Position numbers and translations under genes: made by a program. From Stephanodiscus triporus (Eukaryota > Bacillariophyta > Thalassiosirophyceae > Thalassiosirales > Thalassiosiraceae): a stretch of DNA of 17,330 bases. Below, one piece after another: positions 1 to 8,849 of this stretch. Where the stretch lies: the NCBI GenBank assembly GCA_036939755.1, contig JALLAZ010000302.1:1-17330 (forward strand), written 5' to 3'. Position 1 is the first letter of the stretch, and every line of letters starts with the position of its first letter. The notes under the pieces are model-generated. The model did no database searches. It saw nothing but the letters and a program-made list of their open reading frames with translations, and had not been told where the DNA came from.

Positions 1-792
1 TCCTCCAAATACTCATTTTGGATGGTGAGTGCATTTGTGAGTTGGCTTATTACCGGGTTGTCTTCTAATGTTAGTGAATCACCTGCTCTAGGTCCTACCA
101 CATCGATCGGAAGAGTAATGCATTCACTATGCCTTTGGAAGTTGAAAGCTTCAACTTCGGCGTCATCTGGGTTGACAGAGTACCTCGTTTTGGGGACCAA
201 ACCTGTCTTAACTCCGTATAGCCAGGCGCACATATCGTCCGCGTGGGTCAAACCTGATGCGGCTGTGGGACTGTTCTTGGTCGAAAGCCCATGTAACTTG
301 ATACATGAGTGGGATGAGATCAAAGGGGTTTCTTGAAACCAATTTGATGATGGCGTTTCGCAATACTGGGCCTGGAATGAAGATGGCAGAGCCTTCAAAA
401 TCAACTACTCCATTTTGATCTGGCGCTTGAATGCTTGCCTCCGAGCTCTTGAACTGATGGAACAACAATTCGAACGTCCGCAAAAGCGGATTGCAACACG
501 GGAAGAATGCATGTCGCGCGAGCTCCGAAACCGATCATGCATGAGACTTTGTTTTCGGGGCAAGACCTTGTGCCACTGAAGTTTTTGGGGAATGGAAGAG
601 CATGACGTTTCTGTTTGCATCCGCAGCTAAAATAACGGTGTCGATTTCATCAACTAAATCTCGTAGTTTTGCTTCGGTCGAAATTCCTGAACTTAAAACA
701 TCGCTAAAAGCCTGAAGATTCCTGTTACCTGCGTCATTGCTGGGATGGTTAATGAACCAATTGGTCCTATTGGGTTGCTTAATCATGGCCAT
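1..792 (-). pseudogene. Decayed protein-coding relic, unknown family, truncated by left edge
   Basis: A reverse-strand reading frame begins with an ATG at 792 (MAMIKQPNRTNWF) and runs 85 codons to a TGA at 535-537. The same frame then continues for more than 100 sense codons of protein-like sequence (SVSELARHAFFPCCNPLL..., VVDFEGSAIFIPGPVLRN...) to a TAA at 208-210. From somewhere between about 404 and 211, a second reverse frame carries the plausible continuation (GLTHADDMCAWLYGVKTGL, then VNPDDAEVEAFNFQRHSECI) and stays open to base 1. The simplest reading is one gene with one nonsense change and one frameshift, its 3' end outside the window. An intron removing both defects cannot be excluded, but I found no convincing splice pair. 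I do not recognise the family; the repetitive surroundings would fit a mobile-element gene, but no reverse transcriptase, integrase or transposase motif is visible. Confidence 0.5.
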
Positions 793-898
793 TGTTGTTT
801 TTTATTGTTTTAAAGCTCTACTCTCTAATTCGTTTGGAGGGACTGGTCCTTCGTCCGATGCAAACAAAAAGCAAGGTGGATCCATTTAAATTTTTTGT

Positions 899-1719
899 TC
901 AGCCAGCCTCGCTCTCTCTCTCCTCTGTCAGTGTCCAAACAACTCTTGTGGCACTGTTAATGTGGGAGGGATGGTACGGATGATGCTCGAGCAGATGAAG
1001 GGACAGGTGGGACAATCGGGAGTCGAGAGGACTGTCATCAGTACTATCGCTGTCTGACTTTTCTGTTTGGTCTTCAACTTCATCATATTCGTCTGTCAAC
1101 ATAGTCTTAGCATACTTACAGAGTCCTTTGATCCATTCTCAAATTTGATGCAATTCTCATCTTCTTCAACATCCTCCCCTCCCCCATAATTGTCATCGGA
1201 TGAAATTTGATCGATACCTTCACATATCTCCTCGACTTCTTGAGAGATGAATGGTAGATCAAGAATACTTAAAATTGCACCCTCCATGATTGCCTCGTGC
1301 TCTCTGAGTGCATCTTCGTCCTCGATCTCCTCGCGTTTCTCCTCTTTATCACTGTGCCATTCTACTGATCCAGCAATTTCTGCCTTCCCCCCCTCGAATT
1401 ACGCAGATATCATTTCTGACGGACATGGTGCTACGTGGTCCTCAACCTCCTCTCGTTTCTCCTCTTCATCACCGTGCCCTTCAACTGACGCAACAATATG
1501 TGGTTCTGGGACCGGAGCATCGTCACTGTCTTTGATAATTTCCACCTTCTCCCCTTCAAATAACACATCTATCATTTCTGGGGGAGGCGGTGTTTTGTTG
1601 TCCTCAATCTCCAATTGCACAAAAGTTGGTGATGAAGTTGCCCTCTGCACGTAATAAGTATTATTCAAGGAGGAGGGCAGCTGGGTCATTAAGAGGGGAC
1701 CCATGTCTAGGAGGACCAT
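899..1719 (-). pseudogene. Acidic low-complexity coding relic with internal duplication
   Basis: On the reverse strand a frame starts at an ATG at 1719 (MVLLDMGPLLMTQLPSSLNN) and becomes strongly acidic (DEEEKREEVEDHV). It meets a TAA at 1399-1401 but continues in the same frame (FEGGKAEIAGSVEWHSDKEE, then EEICEGIDQISSDDNYGGGE) to a stop at 1096. A further acidic stretch (DEYDEVEDQTEKSDSDSTDD) follows in a shifted frame down to about 899. The residues after the TAA repeat those before it: EMIDVLFEGEKVEI corresponds to EMISA-stop-FEGGKAEI. The TAA therefore stands where the sister copy has TTA (Leu). This suggests a once-open gene now broken. No known domain is recognisable; the composition is that of disordered acidic protein. 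It could also be a low-complexity tract that is open by chance. Confidence 0.4.
1334..1600. repeat. Diverged internal tandem duplication in the acidic relic
   Basis: The plus-strand segment from about 1334 (CGTTTCTCCTCTTTATCACT) recurs from 1454 (CGTTTCTCCTCTTCATCACC), a spacing of 120 bases. Further along, ATCATTTCTG at 1409 recurs at 1571, a spacing of 162. The copies therefore differ by a 42-base insertion, which is 14 codons in the reverse reading frame. In protein terms EEKREE(V/I)ED and E(M)I....FEG(E/G)K(V/A)EI are shared. The length change keeps frame, which suggests the segment was translated while the copies diverged. Confidence 0.6.
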
Positions 1720-2046
1720 GTAGTGGCATCGGATAGGCAACTGTGGAATTTGTCTTACCACCACCCCACCATGTTCGTCAAATCATGTAACAAACCCAAC
1801 GAACTTTTATTTGTTTTCTTGTCTCTTCTAATAACTAGGGGCAGCTGGGTCATTAAGTGGGCCGGGAATCATAGGAGGACCATCCAGAAAGGGCCCCAGT
1901 TCAACGTCTTGAGGAGGGGAGTGGCATCCAATCGGCAACTGTGGAATTCATTGTAGATGAGGCCGCCACTGCTACCCCACCGTTGCTGCCGTGTTCATCA
2001 AATCAGGTAACACATCCAATGAACTTTTATTTTTTTTTCTCTTCTG
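1676..2046. repeat. Imperfect tandem direct repeat (copy A 1676-1827, copy B 1840-2046)
   Basis: Both copies begin with the same 18 bases (GGCAGCTGGGTCATTAAG, at 1676 and 1840). In the same order they share AGGAGGACCAT, GTGGCATC followed by (G)GGCAACTGTGGAATT-like sequence, CACCCCACC/TACCCCACC, TTC(G/A)TCAAATCA, and finally AA(C/T)GAACTTTTATTT. Copy B is about 55 bases longer because of internal insertions. The copies lie almost head to tail. Copy A overlaps the 5' end of the acidic reverse-strand relic, including its first ATG (1719). The equivalent ATG in copy B is followed after three codons by a stop. Confidence 0.7.
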
Positions 2047-2418
2047 CGTGGGCGTGTGTGTTCCTCGTTACTTGTTGTCCGGCAACAGACTGGCATCTAT
2101 GCATCCATGTATCCCTGGGGCGTGGTCCTCTTCACACTATTTCACTGTCTCTTTCATTTTGAGCAAGAAAAAGGCTCCTTGTGGTCTAAAAAGACTACTA
2201 ATACTGGCTCCAAGGGCACCCAAAAAACTTAAGTACGATTTACTAAATCAAATAACACCGCATAAAATCAACCATTGTAAAAATTTGTCTAACCTTGTTG
2301 TAGAACTTGACGAGATTTGAATTGTATACGGGTCACCTAATTAAATTTTCATGAGATCACTATGAAGCTTAGGTAAAAGCTACATGGGGCAAACTCGAAA
2401 AAATTAAGTTTACCTTAC
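2047..2418. other. AT-rich spacer without a recognisable gene
   Basis: About 370 bases between the tandem repeat and the low-complexity reverse-strand frame. Frames are interrupted on both strands and any open stretches have no recognisable domain. No RNA gene or strong repeat was seen. Confidence 0.5.
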
Positions 2419-3293
2419 TTAATGTTCTATGCGGATTTCAACTCTGATACAATGTGCCAGGCATGGCGCCAATAGCGCAGCCTTACTCCCAGGATGCATC
2501 ATGCGGAATAGGTTTTGATGCGTTTTTGGCTCGTCCGCCAATTCCAACGATGATGCCGCTGCCCGTACCTTGTCGTTTTTGGCCGATGAACCGTTGCCGT
2601 TGCCATTGCCGTTCGAGCACACATCCAAAAACGTGGTCGTTGTGGTCGTTGTCCCTCGTGCCGCTCTTCCCCCCACATCATCCCCACCGCCGCCAAAGCC
2701 GAGGTTAAAGCCACCATGGTAGTGGTGGTAGTCATTGTCCCTTGATTGTCGTCTGTCATTATCGTTATTATCGTCGTTGCTGTCACTGTCACCCCTTGGT
2801 CCACAAATGATGACCCTGATGCCATCCTCTTCATCCTCCTTCTCCTCTTCCTTCCTTGTCGTAGTCGTAGTTCTAGTAATAGTAGTCATCATCCGATCCT
2901 CCTTCTTGGCAAGGTACCCGTCAAGACCCATCCTCCCCCTTATCCTCATACTCAACAACAACGACGTCCTCCCCCCCCCCCCTCCTCCTTTCCTCTCACA
3001 ATGATGATTAGGAGGAGGAGGATGCGACATCGTTGGAGCACTCGTTGCTCTGGGATGGTGGCACAACTCAAAGCCTGCACCCCGCGTCTATAGATTTGCT
3101 CCGTTAAAAATGGAGAAAAACTCTCCCCCCCCTGCATCATCATCTCATGCTTAACAGCGATGAGATCATCAAGACCCTGGCCTGCCACGGGGTTGATGAT
3201 GGCCTTGTCAACCATCTTTGACGGCCGGAGGTATTTAACCGGCACGGAACAGCGTGCTTCCTTGCCAAGACAAAGCTGTGCTCTTGGGACCAT
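2419..3293 (-). pseudogene. Low-complexity hypothetical reading frame broken at a C12 tract
   Basis: A reverse-strand frame starts at the ATG at 3293 (MVPRAQLCLGKEARCSVPVK) and includes an ordinary-looking stretch (VAGQGLDDLIAVKHEMM...EQIYRRGVQALSC). It ends at 2952 just after a run of glycines encoded by the C run at 2971-2982. An overlapping reverse frame continues across the same run and stays open to 2419. It encodes simple sequence: TTTTTRKEEEKEDEEDG, DSDSNDDNNDNDRR, GGFNLGFGGGGDD, a Thr7 run and SNGNGNGNGSS. One extra base, or two fewer, in the 12-C tract would join the two frames into one protein of roughly 290 residues. This may be a real hypervariable gene, a sequencing miscount or a relic. 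No domain is recognised. The complementary strand is also open over part of this interval but shows only codon-repeat translation. Confidence 0.35.
2971..2982. repeat. Homopolymer run of 12 C
   Basis: Twelve consecutive C followed by TCCTCCTTTCC. It lies exactly where two overlapping reverse-strand frames exchange (glycine codons on the minus strand), so its length decides which frame is read downstream. Confidence 0.85.
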
Positions 3294-3580
3294 GGTTTTT
3301 TTGTTTTATGTTGTCAATGGATCAAAATACAGAACTTATTTTACATATTCCCACAGAAAATTCGGTAAGGGGTGGTTTGTGGTTGTGAAACGAGTTTTTT
3401 GACAATGACGATAGCTCATGGTCCGGCAGAGTGGAAACTCATAACAGCAGAAGCGCATGGTGATACCCTGTGCAGGCGGCTAACCTCTGGCAGTTAGATT
3501 GAGCCACCACTTAAAAGAGATATCCATATCTAATAGAGTGCCTTGGCTTGACTGGGGAAAGAGACTTCTCATATCATTAA

Positions 3581-3635
3581 CGGAATTCCGCCGGAATTTC
3601 TATAAATTCCGCACATTACGATTTCGGAATGTTCC
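3581..3635 (+). promoter_or_regulatory. Palindrome-rich putative core promoter of the DUF6824 gene
   Basis: Within 55 bases there is a perfect 10-bp palindrome CGGAATTCCG (3581-3590), a perfect inverted repeat GGAATTT-CTAT-AAATTCC (3593-3610) whose centre contains TATAAA (3601-3606), and GGAATGTTCC (3626-3635). The last is a GAA-nn-TTC pair, as in heat-shock elements, followed by TCGGATCGGAACG. The TATA-like box lies 188 bases before the assigned ATG at 3789. Promoter function is inferred from position and composition. Heat-shock factors are known to be an expanded family in diatoms, so an HSF site is one possible reading, but only one clean GAAnnTTC pair is present. Confidence 0.4.
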
Positions 3636-3788
3636 GGTTTCGGATCGGAACGTTTTGGGGGAGGAAAAACCCCCACCCCAGAGGAGACCTCGCCGAGATC
3701 GATCGTGAATGGAACACAACACCAATCACTAAAGGATTGTGATTGCGCCAAGAAAAGGACATTGAAAAGCGCCGGGGCCGCGAAGAAA

Positions 3789-5173
3789 ATGGATCCGGTG
3801 TTGTTAGCCAAAGATGACTCGAACGTTCCGAGCCCGACCGATCCCATCGTCGCGCCGAATCTTGAATGCAACAACGCGGTCAAGGTGGCAGACGATGAGG
3901 GGATTCCGATTCCACTTCCTTCTCCAGTAGGTTCAGCGCCCGTGCCCGACCCGGCTTCGGAGCCAGCCTCCGAGCCAGGTCGCGAATCCGTCTCATCGGT
4001 CGCCTTCGAGGGAGAAATCACGATAACTGATCAGGTGAGTTGACTCGCTCTTTGCGTCTAGATTTTCGTTGAAGTGTGAGTGCGTGACCTGTGGTAGTTC
4101 TCATCTCATCCGTAATATCTTCCGCACGTCCACAGGACGTCCTCTTCGGTAGGGGCGGACTCACCAACCACCACATTGGAAATTTGCGATACCGAGACAT
4201 CATAAGCATCCATCGTCAGGACTACATTCGAGCTCAGAAAATTGAGAAGCCAAATGTGGCACGTCGCATCGTCAAGGCCATACGAACCGGATTGAACCCA
4301 GGGCGGTTCCTTAAGAAGCGCGACGATGGGAAGTGGTACCAGGTCAGTGACAAGGAGGCGGCGTGGAAAGCATCTCAGGCCTTGAGGGAGAAAGCTCGGT
4401 GGAGCTCGATGAGGCAGGATAAGAGTGACCCCGAATCTCCGGCTACAGCTACGGGTCAAGAGGTGGCGGAGCCCGCAAGCACCATCACTGCAGAGAAAGC
4501 AAGGAAGCGCAGTGCTCTTGACGAGGGAGTGCAGGTGGACTTTAGTGCAGAGGCTCCTTCTGTGAAAAAGTTCAAGTCCGAAGAGGCTCCTGCCACGCTG
4601 CCGCCACAACGCGTAGAAACTTTTCCTACGGACATCTCTCATATTGCAGTGCCGCCGGTGGCAATCTTTGAAGCAAGGAAGGTGGGAACAAACTACATGT
4701 TGCCCCCGAACATGAATACCGACTCGACTGAATTTTTTCCAAGGGACGAAGATGTTCTCTTCGGCAGGGGAGGAAGAACAAACCACCACCCTGGAAACAT
4801 TAGACTTCGTGACATGGTCAACAAATATCGGCACGCTTACAATCAAGCAAAAAAGGTCGACAAGCCCCAGGTTTCCAGATTGATTGTGAGCGCCCTCCGG
4901 AAAGCTAGCCCGCCCAGTCGCTTCTTGCGCCACAACGAAGAAACAGGGCGATGGGAAGATGTGGGGGACAAGCGTGCTGCCGAGAAGGTCAGTCAGACGT
5001 TACGTGAGAAGGATCAAGATGCAAAGGCGGACTACGTCGCTCGCAAAACTGAGCTCGGCACATTATCTGAGACGCAAGCTAGCGAGGAGACGGTCTATGC
5101 AAAGGAAGTGGATGAAAGTCCATCACCCTCTCCTATGCCGTCTCCCGAGAAGGCTGTAACAATTGGTATCTGA
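3789..5173 (+). CDS. Tandem DUF6824 domain protein (diatom-expanded, probably nuclear)
   Basis: Two exons, 3789-4034 and 4136-5173, are separated by a 101-nt phase-0 intron (GTGAGT...CCACAG) and encode 427 residues. The ATG at 3789 is chosen because the frame upstream has no other ATG. Residues 1-82 are disordered and Pro/Ser/Glu-rich. The first domain (about 83-169) opens exactly at the exon junction with DVLFGRGGLTNHHIGN, continues with RYRDII, KIEKPNVARRIVKAI and GRFLK...GKWYQV, and closes with KASQALREK. A charged linker contains the basic clusters KARKRS and KKFK, possible nuclear signals. The second domain (about 288-372) repeats the pattern: DVLFGRGGRTNHHPGN, KVDKPQVSRLIV, SRFLR, GRWEDV and KVSQTLREK. 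This matches DUF6824, a family I know mainly from diatoms and whose biochemical role is not established; the basic, helix-rich pattern suggests nucleic-acid binding, which is inference. A Ser/Pro-rich tail ends the protein. The neighbouring CCDC39-like gene is convergent. Confidence 0.85.
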
Positions 5174-5637
5174 ACGCGTTTGCTGCTCGTGAATACATTA
5201 CCATCTGCTTCATCAACCTCATTTGATTTAATCCCGCTATTCCTACGGTGGTCGCCAAATTTCTAGAATGTTATATTGTTATTTCCTGTGTCTTCTTTGT
5301 CTGTCGCTCTAAATCCTTAAAGATTTTGGCATGAAAATCAATCTAATACCGGTCGAAGACTTCGCAATTGATTACTGTGCCATGATGGTCTCTACTGTGC
5401 CCAAAACTCACAATAATTCTTCAGGGTGTTGAGAGGCTGTTGCAAAATTCGGCGCAGTAACGAATGAACATTCATGCAATAAATTAGGACGACTGGCCGT
5501 GGGGATAATGGTTTTTCAACGCATAAATTTATTTACAAAAAATTTACACTCTGACCACCATCGTGTCGAATGTAATAATGGTCTATGTTGAGGAAGGTAG
5601 ATACGGGTAAGCATAGGGGCCAGAGAGCAGAAGCAGG
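5174..5637. other. Convergent intergenic region (two 3' ends)
   Basis: A 464-base AT-rich spacer between the stop codons of the DUF6824 gene and the CCDC39-like gene. AATAAA occurs at about 5480 on the plus strand as a possible polyadenylation signal. A small inverted repeat GAATG-AA-CATTC lies near 5464-5475. No gene or RNA is apparent. Confidence 0.5.
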
Positions 5638-8573
5638 TCAGGCGATGCCGTCGAACGAGACCATCTGCACACCCATCTTCTGCATGTCAGTCAAAATATC
5701 ATCATGCAATTCAGGAAACTCTTTGCCCAGATTCATGAGCAATTGCCTGATACGATCTACTTGAAACAAAATTAGTTCAGCATGGAATTTCTTATACTGC
5801 AGCTCTCGCTTCGGTTGGTGAGATAAAGTTCGATAGACCGTGACCTTTTCGCTGTACTCAACGAGGGTGCTCTTAGCGGCGTTCACCTCGTCTTCAAACT
5901 TTGTCTTTGCAAACAGCAACTCGCTATTTCTCTTTTCGTGACTCGTGACTTGTCCCATCATGTGGTCGAGCTCCGATTTGTCCTCTGTTAATGATTTTTG
6001 CAATACCTGCAACTGCTTCCTGACCCGAGCCAGGTTATCTTCGGCTACTTGGACTTTGTTCTCGAGTTCTTGCAATTCCTGTGCCTTGGCGCCATTTGCA
6101 TCGGCTCGTGAAAATGATGAGCGAAAGTTGGTGTTCAGTTCTTTGAGCTGCGTTAGAGTCATCTGCATTGTCTTGATTTCCTTCTCCTTCATTTGGATTG
6201 TTTCATCAAGCTTGTCCCCTTCTTGCTGCATCTCCTCTCTTTTTTGGGCTGCTAATATCAGTTTGAGCTCTGGCGACTCGAATCCTTCTCCGTCGCCCTT
6301 ACTCGCATTGACCGAGCTGACCATGTCGTACCTCGCCTTGGTCTTGTCAAGTACAATCTTGAGCTTCCCGAGAGCGACAGTAGATTTGTGACGTTCGTCA
6401 TTTGAAGCTCGGAGCTGGGCTATCTTCCCTTCATTCAAACTAACTATTTGCTCTTTCTCCTGCTGCATAGAAGACGCAGACTTTGCAGAATTCTCTTTTA
6501 AGGAATATATCTCCTCCAGGAGATCACGCAACGAATCTCTAAGACGTCTAACATCTAGCAGCGTCACATCATGCGAAACCAAGGCTTCATCCCTTTTAAC
6601 GACTATCTCTTTTAGGCATTGTTCGCATGCGAATATATCTAGGCCGACGGCATCAATCATTAGCATTGTCTCGTTGTATTTGGACTCGGTCGACTCGTAT
6701 TTTTTACCCCATGCACGCAGTTCTGATTGGAGCTTCCGTTGTTGCTGAAGTAGGATAAGCTTTTTCTGCTTTTCAGACTCGAGCGCCGTCTCGAGAATTC
6801 CGATTCGTGCATGCAACTTCTGCTGCTCATCGTTTGAGCGCTCACCTAGTCCACGAGCAACCTTCGTCTCCATCTGCTGAAGCTTGAAGTTTGCATTTTC
6901 TAGCAGCTCTTTCTGCCGAGTGCGCTTGAATTCCAGCTCGTTTGCTTTCGAAGTGAAATTCTTGGTACTAGCCTGTGCGCCATGGATGTCTGCGATCACA
7001 TCTGCCTCTTTCTTTCGTAGGTCTGCGAGCCTTTGAGAATCCTTGTACGTATTCTTTTTCAGTTCCGCGATGACCTTCTCAGCTTGTTGGAGCTCCTTTT
7101 CGCGATTCGCCAGCGACTTCTCGATCGATTCCGCACGTTGTCCCTCCGAACTTGTGTCATTTTTTTCGTCCGTGAGTTTGCGCGTGACATCTTCGAGCTT
7201 TTCGGTCAGCACTGCAACTTGTTCCTGCTTGTTCTCGAGACCTTTTTGCACCCTTTTTCGCTCTGCTCTTCGACTTTCAACTGATGCGACCACCATTGAG
7301 TGTTCCCTCCGAAGAGAGCCCACCTCATCTTTAAGTGAGTTCTCACTTTCTTGAAGTGAGGACAAGTCTTGTCGCTTACTTTGCAAGAGACGCTCTTTGT
7401 GAAAAATGTCTTTTTGTGAGCCTTCTCTCTCCCTCTGAAAAAATTACATGGCGGTATGAGACAAAGGGCAAAATATGTTTGACAAGATGAGGACATGATA
7501 TGAGACAATCTCACCTCAAGAAACCCATACTGATCTTTATTCGTATAGAGAGCCTTCTTTGTGTCTTCTTCCTTTTGAGCAAGTCCAGCATACTGCCCTG
7601 CTAATTCGTTGATTGCGTTATCCCTATCATTCATCGATTCTATGGTATCTTTCCACTGTTGGAGAAGCTGCCTTCTTTCATCGTGACGACTTTCGAATCG
7701 CTCGGCCAATTTTTCAAGCTCACTTTTGTTTGACTTTGTTTCTGTGACCTCGTTTTCCAGCAGCGCTTTCGTTTCAACCAATAGCTTCGTTAGATCTTCA
7801 ATAGTAAGGGTCAGATCTTTTATTTTGAGTTCATCTGACAAAGTATATTTCTGCAGCGCCAGGCTTTCTTCTTCCTTTTTTGTTGCGGCTGTTGCCCATT
7901 GCTCAAGCTCCTCTTGATTCCAGTTGAGATCCGTCCTAAGTTTTTCCAATTCATCTTCTGCGACCTTAATTTGACTCCGCACGCTCTTCACATTGTTCTG
8001 TATTGTGAGATTGCTGCTTTCGATAACGGATGTATCTCGAAGAGTCTGTCCCAATTCTCTCTGTGACAGTGATAGCAAATGTTCTTCAGTATTGACTTCG
8101 CTCTTTTTGGCTGAAACTAGAGAATTGGTATGATCGATCTCTTGGCGGATGCTGCGAAGATGATCATTGATGATACTGATGCGCTCTTTGTGGGAATGAT
8201 CTGATCTCGCTGCCTCATCTCTCTGTCGCTCTAGAAGGTTTATCTCTCTGTATAATGCCTTTGATGCTTCATCGGCAAAAGGCGGCAGCTCATCAGTCGG
8301 GGCATAGTACTCAACCTCAATAGACGAATCCTTTTGTCGCCCGGAGTCACTGTTGTCGCCATATGATTTTGGTTTGGAACTGCGGGCCCATCGTGGCACG
8401 TAGTCGGATCTATCTTCCAACTCTGCTCGGTCTTGGTTATCGGAGTCGGCGGACGGTGATGGTAGTGATTTTTTCGCTTCCGAAAGGACCGACAATGTCA
8501 CATCAAGAGATTTGTCTCCCTTGACGACCGTATCAATTCGAAGATCACCGTCGACGCCAACCCTAGTAGTCAT
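5638..8573 (-). CDS. CCDC39: CCDC39/FAP59-like axonemal 96-nm ruler coiled-coil protein
   Basis: Two exons on the reverse strand, 8573-7515 and 7434-5638, are joined across an 80-nt phase-0 intron (GTGAGA...TTTCAG) and encode 951 residues, close to human CCDC39 (about 940). Residues 1-100 are a non-coiled N-terminal extension; nearly all the rest is heptad-like coiled coil. Matches to CCDC39 as I know the family are specific rather than generic: EEH...QRELG (163-175), DLNWNQEELEQW (215-226), LALQKY (238-243), NEVTET (274-279) and ERRQLLQQWKDTIESMNDRD (299-318), all in the same order as in the animal protein. In animals and Chlamydomonas (FAP59), CCDC39 pairs with CCDC40/FAP172 along doublet microtubules. 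The pair sets the 96-nm repeat that docks the nexin-dynein regulatory complex, inner dynein arms and radial spokes. In a diatom it would act in sperm flagella. The upstream region is shared with a divergent chitinase gene. Confidence 0.88.
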
Positions 8574-8849
8574 GCCGTTTGGTTTGCTGAGAATTACGTC
8601 CTCGGGCCCAGAAAAAAATTAAAAATGTCGAGGTAGTGGCTGTTGTAGGGGGTCGGGTGTCACATCCTTCCGTCCAGCCCTTAGGTACATTCACTCTCAC
8701 TTGGGGCTTATCTAAAACGCTAGAGGAGTAAAAACCGCCCTGGAAGTAAAAACCAGTTCTCCCATGAATCGGTGATCGTGCAGGGATTGGCCAGAGTTCT
8801 TTGAGAGTGAGTCGAGCGAGGCGAGAGGCACCACAGCAAACAACTCTTC
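8574..8849. promoter_or_regulatory. Short divergent intergenic region (CCDC39-like / chitinase)
   Basis: Only 276 bases separate the start codons of the CCDC39-like gene (-) and the chitinase (+), so both promoters and 5' leaders must fit here. I see no clear TATA box for either. The left part contains an A-rich run (GAAAAAAATTAAAAATG); the right part contains purine-rich sequence (GAGTGAGTCGAGCGAGGCGA) just before the chitinase start. Promoter function is inferred only from position. Confidence 0.4.

Noticed and set aside
1093..1119. 27-base GTAAGT...TTGACAG segment on the reverse strand in the acidic relic
   Set aside because: It looks like a tiny intron but is too short for normal splicing, and removing it does not restore the acidic frame.
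2735..3093. Plus-strand open frames rich in Ser/Leu/Val
   Set aside because: Simple-sequence translations opposite the low-complexity reverse frame, with no domain.
3440..3525. Possible tRNA-like end (GAGCCACCA) in the spacer
   Set aside because: No T-arm consensus (GGTTCRANYCC) and no cloverleaf could be drawn.
3499..3708. Small plus-strand frame starting MSHHLKEISISN
   Set aside because: It spans the putative promoter/5' leader, is in a different frame from the DUF6824 protein, and has no family resemblance.
4106..4933. Long reverse-strand open frame (about 275 codons) opposite the DUF6824 gene
   Set aside because: It is the antisense shadow of two conserved DUF6824 copies; its translation has no recognisable domain.
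7206..7514. Continuation of the first CCDC39-like exon frame past 7515
   Set aside because: It reads through a GTGAGA...TTTCAG intron into a non-coiled-coil frame. Splicing restores the heptad pattern and the family-like length.
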